A stretch of 64,000 nucleotides of DNA, taken from contig NC_015557.1 in NCBI RefSeq assembly GCF_000213785.1, forward strand, positions 1,096,664 through 1,160,663, in the 5' to 3' direction. The notes under the pieces were generated by a model. The model saw nothing but the letters and a program-made list of their open reading frames with translations, did not search any database and was not told the DNA's origin. This document shows, piece after piece, positions 18,601-28,786 of this stretch (position 1 is the stretch's first letter; every line of letters begins with the position of its first letter). A program made the translations under genes and the position numbers. This DNA is from Hydrogenobaculum sp. 3684 (GTDB taxonomy: Bacteria; Aquificota; Aquificia; Aquificales; Aquificaceae).

Positions 18601-20355
18601 CTATCCTACTAAATACATTGTTTCAGCTTCTACATTCTTGCCATCGGAAAGTAGCATATCCTTATAGCTTTTTCCAGCAGGTACCATAGGTAAGCAGTTT
18701 TCTTCTCTGTCTACTATCACTTCCACCAACACAGGTTTATCGTTTACGTTTTTGGCTTTTAAGAGTATATCTTTTAGCTCTTTCGGGTTGTCAGTTCTCA
18801 TGCCTATAGCACCGCAGGCTTCTGCGAGTTTTACAAAATCTGGCTGGAAAGACAAATCAACTTCAGAGTATCTTTTGTTGTAAAAAAGTTCTTGCCATTG
18901 GCGAACCATACCGTAATAAGCGTTATTCAATATTATTACCTTTATAGGTATGTTGTAGTGAGCTGCAGTTATAAGTTCTTGCATCGTCATCAAAAATGAA
19001 CCATCTCCATCTATTATAAAAACATCTTTATCTGGCCTTGCAATTTTTGCACCTATACCCGCTGGCAAACCAAAGCCCATTGTACCAAGTCCACCAGAGT
19101 TTATAAACTGCCTTGGGAAAGAATACTTATAAAACATAGCGCTCCACATTTGATGCTGTCCTACCCCTGTAGCAATTATAGCGTTTCCCTCGGTCACATC
19201 GTATATAGTTTCTATGAGAAACTGAGGTTTTATAACCTTATCAGAAGGCTTGTAAGACAATGGGTAAGCTTTTTTCCAAGCATCTATTTGTTCAAGCCAT
19301 GCTTTTCTTTCATCTTCGTGCACTATCTTAGAATTTTTGTTTTTGATCTCCTCTATAAGTCTTACCAATACGCTTCTTATATCACCTACTATAGGTACAT
19401 CCACAGTAATGTTCTTCGATATAGAGGCTGGGTCTATATCTATGTGTATTATCTTGGCAAAAGGAGCAAACTCATCCACTTTACCAGTGACCCTATCATC
19501 GAAGCGAGAGCCTACAGCAATAAGAAGGTCTGAGTGGTAAACTGCCATGTTAGCATAGTATGTACCGTGCATACCTAGCATCCTTAAAGAAAGTGGATGC
19601 CTTTCATCAAAAGCTCCTTTACCCATATTTGTAGTGGTCACTGGGATTTTCATAAGCTCCGCAAGTTCTGTAATTTCTGCATTCGCTTCTGCTGCTACCG
19701 CACCACCACCTACGTAAAGCACAGGTCTTTTGGCTTCTAATATGAGCTGAGCTGCTCTTTTTATTTGCTGAGGATTTCCTTCTATGTGAGGCTTATAACC
19801 CGGTAAAGAGTTTATAACTTCTTCATCAGAGGGTATCTCTACGTCTGTCATGGTTTGGGTAATATCTTTTGGAATATCCACCAAAACAGGCCCAGGCCTT
19901 CCGGTTCTTGCTATATAAAAAGCCTGTCTTATGATAAGGGGTAAATCTTCTACTCTTTTCACCAAAAAGTTATGCTTTGTCACAGGCCTTGTCATCCCTA
20001 CTATATCTACCTCTTGAAAAGCATCGTTTCCTATCAAAAACGTAGGTACTTGGCCCGTTAAAAATACCACTGGCACAGAATCCATATAAGCATCTGCTAT
20101 AGCAGTAATTAGGTTTGTAGCACCGGGGCCTGATGTAGCTAAAGCCACACCTACTTTTCCAGATGCTTTGGCATATCCTTCTGCCATATGTCCAGCACCT
20201 TGCTCATGTCTTGCCAATATGTGTTTTATTTTATTTATTCTATATAAAGCATCGTATATTTCCATATTTGCACCGCCAGGTATACCAAATATAACATCAA
20301 CGCCTTCTTTTAAAAGCGTCTCAATAACAACATCGGCTCCTTTACGCATTGCCAT
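18601..20355 (-). CDS. ilvB: acetolactate synthase large subunit
   Basis: Thiamine-diphosphate enzyme making acetolactate or acetohydroxybutyrate. The 584-residue protein shows FGIPGGANMEIYDAL and the catalytic glutamate in RHEQGAGHMAEGYA, the FAD/central domain, and the ThDP motif GDGSFLMTMQELITAAHYNIPIKVIILNN read in two parts (GDG to NN). I chose the ATG giving MAMRKG: a GGAGG site lies 8 bases before it, and the longer TTG start would place that site inside the gene. Its own upstream A+T-rich stretch with TATTAT suggests a separate promoter. Confidence 0.97.
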   Translation of the reverse strand: MAMRKGADVVIETLLKEGVDVIFGIPGGANMEIYDALYRINKIKHILARHEQGAGHMAEGYAKASGKVGVALATSGPGATNLITAIADAYMDSVPVVFLTGQVPTFLIGNDAFQEVDIVGMTRPVTKHNFLVKRVEDLPLIIRQAFYIARTGRPGPVLVDIPKDITQTMTDVEIPSDEEVINSLPGYKPHIEGNPQQIKRAAQLILEAKRPVLYVGGGAVAAEANAEITELAELMKIPVTTTNMGKGAFDERHPLSLRMLGMHGTYYANMAVYHSDLLIAVGSRFDDRVTGKVDEFAPFAKIIHIDIDPASISKNITVDVPIVGDIRSVLVRLIEEIKNKNSKIVHEDERKAWLEQIDAWKKAYPLSYKPSDKVIKPQFLIETIYDVTEGNAIIATGVGQHQMWSAMFYKYSFPRQFINSGGLGTMGFGLPAGIGAKIARPDKDVFIIDGDGSFLMTMQELITAAHYNIPIKVIILNNAYYGMVRQWQELFYNKRYSEVDLSFQPDFVKLAEACGAIGMRTDNPKELKDILLKAKNVNDKPVLVEVIVDREENCLPMVPAGKSYKDMLLSDGKNVEAETMYLVG

Positions 20356-20410
20356 AGCCAAAACCTCCAATTTTAATAAATCTTAAATATAATACGCTTT
20401 TGTTAAAAAA

Positions 20411-21985
20411 CTATAAATTTTCTTCTTCATCTTTTAAAAGCTTAAAACTAACACTGTCCACTAGGGCCTTCCAAGAGGCATCTATAACGTTGTAAGAGAC
20501 ACCCACAGTACCCCAAGTTCTGATTCCATCAGTGGACTCTATAAGCACCCTAACTTTTGCAGAGGTCCCTTCGGTTTCATTTACTATTCTAACCTTATAA
20601 TCTATAAGCTCTAAAGACTCAAGGTTCGGATAGATATCTATCAAAGCTTTTCTAAGGGCGTTGTCCAATGCGTTTACAGGGCCATTTCCTAAAGCTGCGG
20701 TATGTTGGTAAGTATCTCCTATTTTTATCCTAACTGTAGCTTCTGAGAGCTCCTCGTGATTTTTACTAAAAACTTCCACTTTATAAAAATCTAACTCAAA
20801 ATAATCTTTTGCAATACCAAAATGCTTTTTAAGAAGAAGTTCTAAAGATGCATCGGCCGCTTCAAACACATATCCTTCTTTTTCAAGGTTTTTAATATGC
20901 TCCACAAGCTTTATAACATCTGGAGAGTTTTCATCTACACTGAGACCAAACTCTTTTAGTTTATAAAGTATGTTACTTCTACCAGCCATATCGGAGATGG
21001 TTATTTTCCTTACGTTTCCCACAAGCTCTGGCCTTATATGTTCATACATATCAGTTTTTTTGCTCACCGCTGAAGCATGCACACCAGCTTTATGGGCAAA
21101 AGCGCTCGCTCCCACATAAGGCATATTTTTTGGAAGAGGCACATTTGATACCTCTGAAACAAACCTTGCAAGCTCTGTGAGATTTCTCAAAGATTCCTCT
21201 GGTACAGTTTGAAATCCCATCTTTAAAGAAAGCGCTGGTATTATAGAGCAAAGGTTTGCATTGCCTGTTCTTTCACCTATGCCGTTTATAGTCCCATGCA
21301 CTTGTCTACAGCCCATCTTTATAGCTATAAGAGAGTTAGCCACCGCACACTCTGCATCGTTGTGAGCATGTATGCCTATGTTTGCATTTTTAAACCTATC
21401 AAACACCTCTTTAAATATTTCTATCATTTCAAAAGGAAGCGTACCGCCGTTGGTATCGCAAAGCACCACCCAATCAGCCCCTGCATCAAAAGCTACCTCT
21501 ATCGTTTTTAAAGCATAATCCTTATTTGATTTAAAACCATCAAAAAAATGCTCCGCATCAAATATAACTTCTCTTCCTTCTTTTTTTAAAAAAGATATGG
21601 TATCGTATATCATATTTAGATTTTCTTCTAAGGTGGTGTTTATAGCATCTAGTACATGATAATCCCAAGATTTACCAAATATGGTAATAGCTGGTGTTTG
21701 AGCTTTTAAAAGCGATAACACTTGAGGATCTGAAGAGGCTGTTAGAGCTTTTTTTCTTGTAGAACCAAAAGCCACTATCTTGGCATGTTTTAAAGATACA
21801 TGTTTAATCTTTTCAAAGTAAAATGTATCTTTTGGATTTGAACCAGGCCAGCCAGCTTCTATATAATCTATACCAAAATCATCTAAATGTTTTGTAATAA
21901 GTAGTTTATCTTCTAAGCTAAAGTTCACCCCTTCCGACTGTGAGCCATCTCTTAGCGTCGTATCGTAAATGTAAACTTTCTCCAT
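20411..21985 (-). CDS. cimA: (R)-citramalate synthase
   Basis: Condenses acetyl-CoA with pyruvate to citramalate, giving isoleucine without threonine deaminase. The 524-residue protein is LeuA-like but of the longer CimA type: YIYDTTLRDGSQSEGVNFSL at the start, NIGIHAHNDAECAVANS, HGTINGIGERTGNANLCS and a C-terminal regulatory domain with AALGNGPVNALDNALRKAL. I chose the ATG giving MEKVYIYD; TATAAT lies 6 bases before it, and a longer start would run into the upstream peptidase gene. Distinct from leuA at 1513. Confidence 0.9.
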   Translation of the reverse strand: MEKVYIYDTTLRDGSQSEGVNFSLEDKLLITKHLDDFGIDYIEAGWPGSNPKDTFYFEKIKHVSLKHAKIVAFGSTRKKALTASSDPQVLSLLKAQTPAITIFGKSWDYHVLDAINTTLEENLNMIYDTISFLKKEGREVIFDAEHFFDGFKSNKDYALKTIEVAFDAGADWVVLCDTNGGTLPFEMIEIFKEVFDRFKNANIGIHAHNDAECAVANSLIAIKMGCRQVHGTINGIGERTGNANLCSIIPALSLKMGFQTVPEESLRNLTELARFVSEVSNVPLPKNMPYVGASAFAHKAGVHASAVSKKTDMYEHIRPELVGNVRKITISDMAGRSNILYKLKEFGLSVDENSPDVIKLVEHIKNLEKEGYVFEAADASLELLLKKHFGIAKDYFELDFYKVEVFSKNHEELSEATVRIKIGDTYQHTAALGNGPVNALDNALRKALIDIYPNLESLELIDYKVRIVNETEGTSAKVRVLIESTDGIRTWGTVGVSYNVIDASWKALVDSVSFKLLKDEEENL

Positions 21986-21991
21986 AAGTAT

Positions 21992-21997
21992 ATTATA
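21992..21997 (-). promoter_or_regulatory. -10 box of cimA
   Basis: TATAAT on the minus strand with 6 bases to the ATG at 21985, leaving no room for a leader or ribosome-binding site. Confidence 0.5.
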
Positions 21998-22028
21998 TAT
22001 ATTAGTTTTCAAGATTTTAAAATATAAA

Positions 22029-23084
22029 TCATAAAACCACCAAATCAAGGCTTATGGAAGACATAACATTTGGATATCCTTTTTCTATATAAACTATATT
22101 TTCAAGCCTTACACCAAAGTGGTTTGGCAAGTATATGCCTGGTTCTATAGTAAATACATATCCATCTTCTATGATATCCTCAGATGTCTTATAAACTCTT
22201 GGCTCTTCATGTATTTCAAGGCCAACTCCATGTCCAGTAGAATGTGTGAAATAATCTCCATATCCTTTTGATGCTATATAATCCCTTGCTGCTAAATCCA
22301 CATCTTTTAGAATATTACCAGATTTAGCTTTTTCTATGGCAAAAAGGTGAGCATCTTTTACGATGTTATAAACTTTTAAAAACTCATCTGAGGGCTTTCC
22401 TACGTGAAAGGTCCTTGTAAAATCAGTGGCATAATGGCCCCATATAAGCCCCATATCCACTAGAAGAGGTTTATCCTTTTCTATAACATCAAAAGAAGTC
22501 TCATGATGAGGCACAGCTGAATTTTTGCCAGTAGCCACTATTGTATCAAAACTCTCTTTTTGGGCTTTTTCTTTTAAAAACTCACATACAACAAAATCTT
22601 TTACATCTTTTTCATTCATACCAGGTTTTACAAAATCAAGAAGCCTTTTATAAACAGCATCTGATTTTGCTACACCTTCTTTCATTATGTTTATTTCTTC
22701 TTTTGATTTTACTTTTCTAAGGAAAAAAGTAGGGTCTTTTTCAAAAGATAAGTTTATATATTTTGAAAGCTCTTCGTAAAAAGAGTAAGAAACTGTTTTA
22801 TCTATGTGTATAGAATCTATGTTTTTGGTTTTTAAAAACTTTGAGATAAACTCTAAAAAATTTCCCTCTATATTTATCACTTCCATATGTTTTATCTTTT
22901 CTTTTGCCCCTTCTATATACCTTGAGTCTGTAAAAAAGAAAAATTCGCCTTCCAAACAAAGCACATAAGCGTTTGAGGATTTAAACTTAGATAGATATAA
23001 AACGTTTGGTTTGTAGGTTACTAAAAAGCTATTTATATGTTTTTCTTTTAAAAGCCCATAAAACTTTTCCAAAATATCTTTCAT
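22029..23084 (-). CDS. M24 family Xaa-Pro peptidase
   Basis: 351-residue metallopeptidase of the PepQ/PepP (creatinase-fold) group that cleaves peptides with proline in second position. The N-terminal creatinase-like domain reaches about residue 120. Dinuclear metal ligands are visible in LLVDMGLIWGHYATDFTRT (two aspartates), HSTGHGVGLEIHEEPR (histidine), TIEPGIYLP and VRLENIVYIE (glutamates). Cytoplasmic, no signal peptide. It overlaps rpoN by 4 bases. Whether it is an aminopeptidase or a dipeptidase is not settled by sequence. Confidence 0.9.
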   Translation of the reverse strand: MKDILEKFYGLLKEKHINSFLVTYKPNVLYLSKFKSSNAYVLCLEGEFFFFTDSRYIEGAKEKIKHMEVINIEGNFLEFISKFLKTKNIDSIHIDKTVSYSFYEELSKYINLSFEKDPTFFLRKVKSKEEINIMKEGVAKSDAVYKRLLDFVKPGMNEKDVKDFVVCEFLKEKAQKESFDTIVATGKNSAVPHHETSFDVIEKDKPLLVDMGLIWGHYATDFTRTFHVGKPSDEFLKVYNIVKDAHLFAIEKAKSGNILKDVDLAARDYIASKGYGDYFTHSTGHGVGLEIHEEPRVYKTSEDIIEDGYVFTIEPGIYLPNHFGVRLENIVYIEKGYPNVMSSISLDLVVL

Positions 23085-24268
23085 CTTTTCCTCGAACTTC
23101 CAATACCAAGTTTTGCCCTATACTTTGCCACAGTGCGCCTTGATATATTTATACCGTAATTTCTTAAGATCTCTTCTATATCTTTATCGGTATATACAGT
23201 TTCTTCGTTTTGAATGAGTTTTTTTATCATGTTTAATATCTCCTCTTGACTTTTTGAGGATACGCTCTCTCTCACAAAAAAAGATCTTAGCTTAAATACC
23301 CCTTTTGGCGTTTTTACATACTTTGAATTTACAAGCCTTGAAACAGTGGATATAGAAATACCAAACTCATTTGCCACATCTTTTAGCATCAAGCTTTTAA
23401 GAGGCTTATCTTTTAAAAAGAAGTCTTGTTGTCTTTCTACAACAATCTTTGTAAGCTCTTTTAGAAACTTCCTTCTTAAGTTTATGGCTTCTACAAACCT
23501 TCTAGCCCTTTGTTTTAAATATCTTTCAAGCTCTTTGTCCTCTAAGCTCTCTTCTATATTTTCTTGAGAAATATCTACATAGTTATCAAATATATCGTAT
23601 AAAATCTCCCCTTGATCTATCTCTATTACGATATCCACTTTAGAGGGTAAAAGGTTTGTTTTATCTATCTGAATGGGTGTTTTTTTGAGACTTGAGAAAA
23701 ACTCCATAGCCTCTTTAGGTATTTTTTTTCTTTCTTCTAAATCTTTTAAATATTTTATATACTCTTTCTTGTCTTTGTAATAAGTCCTTATCTGAAGTTC
23801 CATGTACTCAAAAGGATTTAAAGAACCGTGCCCTATGGGCTCTATCTCCATCACAAAAGCTCTGGCATCATCTACGACATCCCAATCTACGCCAAAATGA
23901 TTTTTTATATCCTCTAACGTCTCAAGAGATATAAAACCACTGCTATCTAGAGAATATACTATTTCTTTGGCTATCTCTTTTTCTATATCCTCTAGCTCTT
24001 CATTTATAGCCTTTATAAGATGCTCCTTGTAAGAGTAAGAGTAAGCTATATTTTGGGTGTAGTCTTCTTTGTTTATAAAAAACTTTTTCGGCGGTTTTAG
24101 TACTTTTAGTTTTAAAAAAGGATTTAGCTTCTCTTCTACTTTAAGCTCTTGCTCTAAATCTGTTGCAGTATCTTGTAGAAGCTCAACATTTTGACTTAGT
24201 ACAAAAAATAGGTTTAAACCTATTTTAATTTCAAGCTTTTGATTTAGGTTTATACCTTCTGGACACAT
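23081..24268 (-). CDS. rpoN: RNA polymerase sigma-54 factor
   Basis: Alternative sigma factor for -24/-12 promoters opened by enhancer-binding ATPases. The 395-residue protein is shorter than typical (about 450-500), mostly from a short region I-II. The core-binding domain, the helix-turn-helix (LKDVANEFGISISTVSRLVNSKYV, about residues 290-313) and the RpoN box ISRRTVAKYRAKLGI near the C-terminus are present. Its start lies inside the last 19 bases of gltB, so it is probably co-transcribed with glutamate synthase. The exact start codon is uncertain. Confidence 0.92.
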   Translation of the reverse strand: MCPEGINLNQKLEIKIGLNLFFVLSQNVELLQDTATDLEQELKVEEKLNPFLKLKVLKPPKKFFINKEDYTQNIAYSYSYKEHLIKAINEELEDIEKEIAKEIVYSLDSSGFISLETLEDIKNHFGVDWDVVDDARAFVMEIEPIGHGSLNPFEYMELQIRTYYKDKKEYIKYLKDLEERKKIPKEAMEFFSSLKKTPIQIDKTNLLPSKVDIVIEIDQGEILYDIFDNYVDISQENIEESLEDKELERYLKQRARRFVEAINLRRKFLKELTKIVVERQQDFFLKDKPLKSLMLKDVANEFGISISTVSRLVNSKYVKTPKGVFKLRSFFVRESVSSKSQEEILNMIKKLIQNEETVYTDKDIEEILRNYGINISRRTVAKYRAKLGIGSSRKR

Positions 24269-27200
24269 TCGTCTGAACTCTCAGATCTTACACAAAGCTC
24301 TATCGGCATAATCTTTTTAAAAGCCTCAAACCCATTTTCTAACATCTCTTTAGCTTTAGGGCTATCTGTATATTTTACATGGGATTCAAGCATAGACCTT
24401 ATAAGCTCTATATCTTCTTCGGTTATATCTTGCACCAGCACGTAAGATGTGTTTATATGCTTTTCCAAAACCCCTTCTTTGTCGTAGAAATAGGCTATAC
24501 CACCAGTCATACCAGCACCTACGTTGTAGCCAAAATTCCCTATATTTACAACAACACCGCCTGTCATATACTCAAGTGCATGATGACCCACTCCTTCTAC
24601 CACCGCTTTTGCACCACTGTTTCTAACGGCAAAACGTTCACCCACAGACCCAGCTATGTAAAGCTCACCACCGGTGGCACCATATAATATAGTGTTTCCA
24701 GCCAAGACAAAAGGCTTATCAGCATAATAAAAAGGTCTTATAGATATAATACCCCCGTGCATTCCCTTTCCTACATAATCGTTTGCCATACCTTTTAAAA
24801 ATAAGTTTATACCTTTGTGGTTAAAAGCTCCAAAACTTTGGCCTGCAACGCCTTCAAAATAAAGGTTCAACGTGTTTGATGGCAAGCCCTTATCTTTATG
24901 ATAAATAGCCGTATAATAACTTATGGTAGCCCCCACACTTCTATCTATGTTTGTGATTTTGTAATGCCTTTCAACAGGTGTTTGGCTTTTAATAAACTCT
25001 TCTAATTCTTCGGCTATAAAATCGTTTAAAGTTTTTTCAGGGTTGTCGTTTCTTTCAAAGGTCCTAAACCTTGGAGCATCTTTTGGATAGCCTTTTGTGA
25101 ATACATCAAGCTTTAGTCTGGACGGTCTTGGTTCTAAAAGCTCAAGACGACCTATTATATCGTTTAGACTTTTGTATCCCATAGATGAGAGTATCTCTCT
25201 TACTTCCCTAGCCAAAGCCTTAAAATAAGCAGCCACTCCTTCTTTGGTGCCACTAAACTTAGCTCTTAGCTTTGCATCTTGGGTAGCCACACCTGTAGGG
25301 CATGTGTTTAAGTGGCATTGACGGGCCATCACACAGCCTTCTGCTATCATGGCAGCGGTACCAAAACCAAACTCTTCTGCACCTAAAATAGCACCTATTA
25401 TCACATCCTTACCAGTTCTAAAACCACCATCTACCCTTACGCTAACCCTATCCCTTAAAGCGTTTTCCATAAGGGTTTTTACGGTATCGTAAAGACCTAT
25501 TTCCCAATAGTTACCAGCATTTTTTATAGAGCTAAGAGGAGATGCTCCAGTACCTCCTTCGGTACCACTCACTTGTACGATATCAGCATAAGCTTTTGCA
25601 ACACCAGAGGCAATGGTGCCAATGCCAGATTCACTAACAAGCTTCACAGATATACGAGCCTTTGGATTTGCTTTTTTAAGATCGTTTATAAGCTGTGCCA
25701 AATCCTCTATAGAGTATATATCGTGATGAGGTGGTGGTGATATGAGGGTTATCCCTTCTTGGGCATATCTTATCTTAGCTATGTAGGGACTTACCTTTTT
25801 ACCAGGAAGTTGACCACCTTCACCGGGTTTTGCCCCTTGTGCTATTTTTATCTCTATATCGGTGGCAGAAGCAAGATAAGTAGGGGTCACACCAAATCTA
25901 CCTGAAGCCACTTGTTTTATAGCGCTGTTTTTCTCGGTAAAATACCTTTCTGGGTCTTCTCCACCTTCACCGCTGTTTGATTTCATACCAAGCATATTGG
26001 TAGCCATTGCAAGTACTTCATGAGCTTCTGGAGAAAGCGCTCCCAAAGACATAGCACCTGTCACAAAACGCTTTAGTATCTCTTCTTCGGGTTCTACCTC
26101 TTCTATAGGTATTGGGCTTTTAGCTTTTTTATAATCCAAAAGATGATGTATAAACGTTGGATGCTCTTCGTTGGCAATCTTAGAAAACTCAAGATAATCT
26201 TTATAATCAAGGGTTTCCAAATACTTATGAAGAGCTCTTACCACATGAGGAGACCAAGCGTGGTAAACACCGCCTTTTCTAAACTTCAAATCACCCCCAT
26301 AATCAAGGGTTGGTTTTTCGCTGTTAAAAGCAAAATCATGTCTTTTTATAATAGATTCTTCTATTTGCTCTATACCATCCGCTTCTAACGTAACGGGAGT
26401 ACCAGTAAAATATTCATCCACAAAATCCTTGTTAAGACATACGGAGTCAAATATCTCAGCCCCTTGGTAAGAGTTGAGCGTTGCTATACCCATTTTAGCC
26501 ATTATCTTGAGAATACCATCTTCAAGGGCTTTTTTATAATTTTTCAACACACGCTCGTAGTTTTCAGGATAAGTGTGATATAAGGTTTCATAAAGAAGAT
26601 ATGGATAAACCGCAGATGCTCCGTATCCTATAAGACATGCAAGAGAATGTGTATCTCTTACTTCTCCAGTTTCTACGATAAAGCTTACCTTCTGCGATAA
26701 GCCAAGCTTAGCAAGATGTCTTACGGAGGCACTAACCCCCAAAAGGCTTGGTATAGCTACGTTCTTTTCATCAACACCTTTATCAGAAAGAATTATTATA
26801 TCTGCACCTTCTTTTACAGCTTGCTCTACTAAATGAGTAAGCACTTCTAAGCCTATCTTCAAATCTACAATAGGTATACCTTCATAAACAGCGTCCATCA
26901 ATATATCTGAAACCCTTTCAAAACCTTTTAAATCCTGAAGGGCCTGTATGTTATCGCTTCTATGCTTTGGATAGCATAAAGATATACGTTTTACTTTAAA
27001 ATTCTTCTGATTTTCTATAGCTTTTATGTGATATGGCAAAAGCACCGGAGAATCTATTTGAAATCTTTTAGCATGCTGAGGAGTTTCTACAAGAAAGTTT
27101 CTCTTATGCCCTAGGTTCATTTTCAAGCTCATAACAAAGCGTTCTCTTATAGAATCTATAGGAGGGTTTGTAACTTGAGCAAATCTTTGTTTAAAGTATC

Positions 27201-28659
27201 TAAATAGGAGTACTGGCTTTTCGTTTAAAGGAGGTAGTGGTGTATCATCTCCCATTGAAAATGTATATTCCTTACCTTCTTTTGCCATATAGTCTATTTG
27301 ATTTTTAAGCTCTTCTGTTGTATAGCCAAAATAAGCCTGTAAGCGTGTAAGCGTATCTTTGTCTACATGCTCATCTTCTAACGTTCTATCTTTTATAATA
27401 TCCTCAAGCCTTAGAAGATTTTCTTCTATCCATTTTTTATAAGGGTTTTTCTTTGATATATCTTCTAGTATTTCTTGGGTGGTTTTTAGGCTTTTAGTGG
27501 AAGTATCTATAAGGATAGTATCACCTGGAGAAAGTCTTGAGCTTTCTTTTATATCAGAAGGGTCTATATTTACCATGCCCACTTCAGAACCAAGTATTAC
27601 TATGTTGTCTTTTGTGATTATGTATCTTGAAGGTCTTAGCCCGTTTCTATCTAAGTGAGCACCCACTTTTACACCATCGGTAAATACGATGGCAGCTGGT
27701 CCATCCCAAGGTTTCATAAGTAAGGATTTGTATTCAAAAAATGCCCTTATATCGTCTTTTAGTGTATCGTCGTTTTCCCAAGCAGGTGGTATTAGCATAT
27801 TTATAGCATGTTCTACTGGGTACTCTGTTAACACTAAAAGCTCAAAAACTTTATCCAAAGAAGCAGAATCGCTTTCATCATACTCTACTATAGGTTTTAT
27901 AAGTTTTATGTTGTCTTCTAAAAGCTTATGGTAAAGCTCAGATTGAATAGCCATCATCCAGTTTCTATTGCCGTTTATTGTGTTTATCTCACCATTGTGG
28001 GCTAAATATCTAAAAGGTTGCGCCAGATTCCAGTTTGGAAACGTGTTTGTAGAATACCTTTGATGAAATAGGCATATGGAAGATTCTATATCTTCATCTT
28101 CTAAATCTTTGTAAAAATGATCTATCTGATAAGCCACAAACATGCCTTTATAAACTATCGTCTTAGAAGACAAAGAAGGTATGTATATTTTAAGCTCTTT
28201 TTTTAGGCTTTTACGAAGAAAATACAAAGCAAGCTCTTTGTGTTCTATGCCTTCCAAATCAAGAAGCATTTGTTTTATAACAGGCATCGTCTCAAGGGCA
28301 CTTTTACCAAGGGCAGATTTATCTATGGGTACATCTCTAAAACCTATAAGTTTAAAGCCCATTTTTTTGGCTATGTCTTCTACTTTTGATGTATCGTTGT
28401 TTTTCAAAAATAAAACACCTACTCCAAGGTTTTCTACAGAAGATATCTCAAAACCAAGCCTATCTATCTCTTTTTGAAAAAATTTATGAGGTATTTGTAT
28501 TAGTATGCCAGCACCGTCTCCGGTTTTACCATCAGCACCAACTGCTCCTCTATGAGTTAGATTCTTGACAGCTTCAATACCATATTTTACAATCTTATTG
28601 GATTTTTTACCGTTTACATCGCAAATAAAACCAACACCGCAAGAGTCTTTTTCTTGCAT
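24250..28659 (-). CDS. gltB: glutamate synthase large subunit
   Basis: Makes two glutamates from glutamine and 2-oxoglutarate. The 1469-residue protein has the usual order: N-terminal glutaminase with the nucleophile cysteine in KDSCGVGFICDV after a short propeptide, central domain, FMN synthase barrel (GEGGQLPGKKVSPYIAKIR, SGTEGGTGASPL), the 3Fe-4S cysteines around ARQCHLNTCPTGVATQD, and the C-terminal glxGxxG beta-helix domain. I chose the ATG giving MQEKDSC because GGAGGT lies 6 bases before it. gltD is not in the window. Two exact 10-mers lie at 27487 and 28204. Confidence 0.97.
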   Translation of the reverse strand: MQEKDSCGVGFICDVNGKKSNKIVKYGIEAVKNLTHRGAVGADGKTGDGAGILIQIPHKFFQKEIDRLGFEISSVENLGVGVLFLKNNDTSKVEDIAKKMGFKLIGFRDVPIDKSALGKSALETMPVIKQMLLDLEGIEHKELALYFLRKSLKKELKIYIPSLSSKTIVYKGMFVAYQIDHFYKDLEDEDIESSICLFHQRYSTNTFPNWNLAQPFRYLAHNGEINTINGNRNWMMAIQSELYHKLLEDNIKLIKPIVEYDESDSASLDKVFELLVLTEYPVEHAINMLIPPAWENDDTLKDDIRAFFEYKSLLMKPWDGPAAIVFTDGVKVGAHLDRNGLRPSRYIITKDNIVILGSEVGMVNIDPSDIKESSRLSPGDTILIDTSTKSLKTTQEILEDISKKNPYKKWIEENLLRLEDIIKDRTLEDEHVDKDTLTRLQAYFGYTTEELKNQIDYMAKEGKEYTFSMGDDTPLPPLNEKPVLLFRYFKQRFAQVTNPPIDSIRERFVMSLKMNLGHKRNFLVETPQHAKRFQIDSPVLLPYHIKAIENQKNFKVKRISLCYPKHRSDNIQALQDLKGFERVSDILMDAVYEGIPIVDLKIGLEVLTHLVEQAVKEGADIIILSDKGVDEKNVAIPSLLGVSASVRHLAKLGLSQKVSFIVETGEVRDTHSLACLIGYGASAVYPYLLYETLYHTYPENYERVLKNYKKALEDGILKIMAKMGIATLNSYQGAEIFDSVCLNKDFVDEYFTGTPVTLEADGIEQIEESIIKRHDFAFNSEKPTLDYGGDLKFRKGGVYHAWSPHVVRALHKYLETLDYKDYLEFSKIANEEHPTFIHHLLDYKKAKSPIPIEEVEPEEEILKRFVTGAMSLGALSPEAHEVLAMATNMLGMKSNSGEGGEDPERYFTEKNSAIKQVASGRFGVTPTYLASATDIEIKIAQGAKPGEGGQLPGKKVSPYIAKIRYAQEGITLISPPPHHDIYSIEDLAQLINDLKKANPKARISVKLVSESGIGTIASGVAKAYADIVQVSGTEGGTGASPLSSIKNAGNYWEIGLYDTVKTLMENALRDRVSVRVDGGFRTGKDVIIGAILGAEEFGFGTAAMIAEGCVMARQCHLNTCPTGVATQDAKLRAKFSGTKEGVAAYFKALAREVREILSSMGYKSLNDIIGRLELLEPRPSRLKLDVFTKGYPKDAPRFRTFERNDNPEKTLNDFIAEELEEFIKSQTPVERHYKITNIDRSVGATISYYTAIYHKDKGLPSNTLNLYFEGVAGQSFGAFNHKGINLFLKGMANDYVGKGMHGGIISIRPFYYADKPFVLAGNTILYGATGGELYIAGSVGERFAVRNSGAKAVVEGVGHHALEYMTGGVVVNIGNFGYNVGAGMTGGIAYFYDKEGVLEKHINTSYVLVQDITEEDIELIRSMLESHVKYTDSPKAKEMLENGFEAFKKIMPIELCVRSESSDECVQKV

Positions 28660-28774
28660 TAGCTTACCTCCAAACATTGTAGACAAATATTATAACTCTA
28701 TTGAAAAAAAATGTACTAAACAAAATCACAAAACTAAAACTATCTTTTATCATTGAAAAAGCTAAAAAACTTTT

Positions 28775-28780
28775 TAGTAT
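28775..28780 (+). promoter_or_regulatory. -10-like box of tsaC
   Basis: TAGTAT with 6 bases to the ATG at 28787; no Shine-Dalgarno site is visible. The 127-base gap between the divergent gltB and tsaC starts must carry both promoters. Confidence 0.35.
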
Positions 28781-28786
28781 CTCTTC

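Noticed and set aside
20356-20370. An upstream TTG start for ilvB.
   Set aside because: It would place the GGAGG site within the coding region; the ATG 8 bases after that site is the better start.
21986-22048. An upstream start for cimA that would add 21 residues.
   Set aside because: It would overlap the peptidase gene and include the likely -10 box; the shorter ATG begins exactly at the family start.
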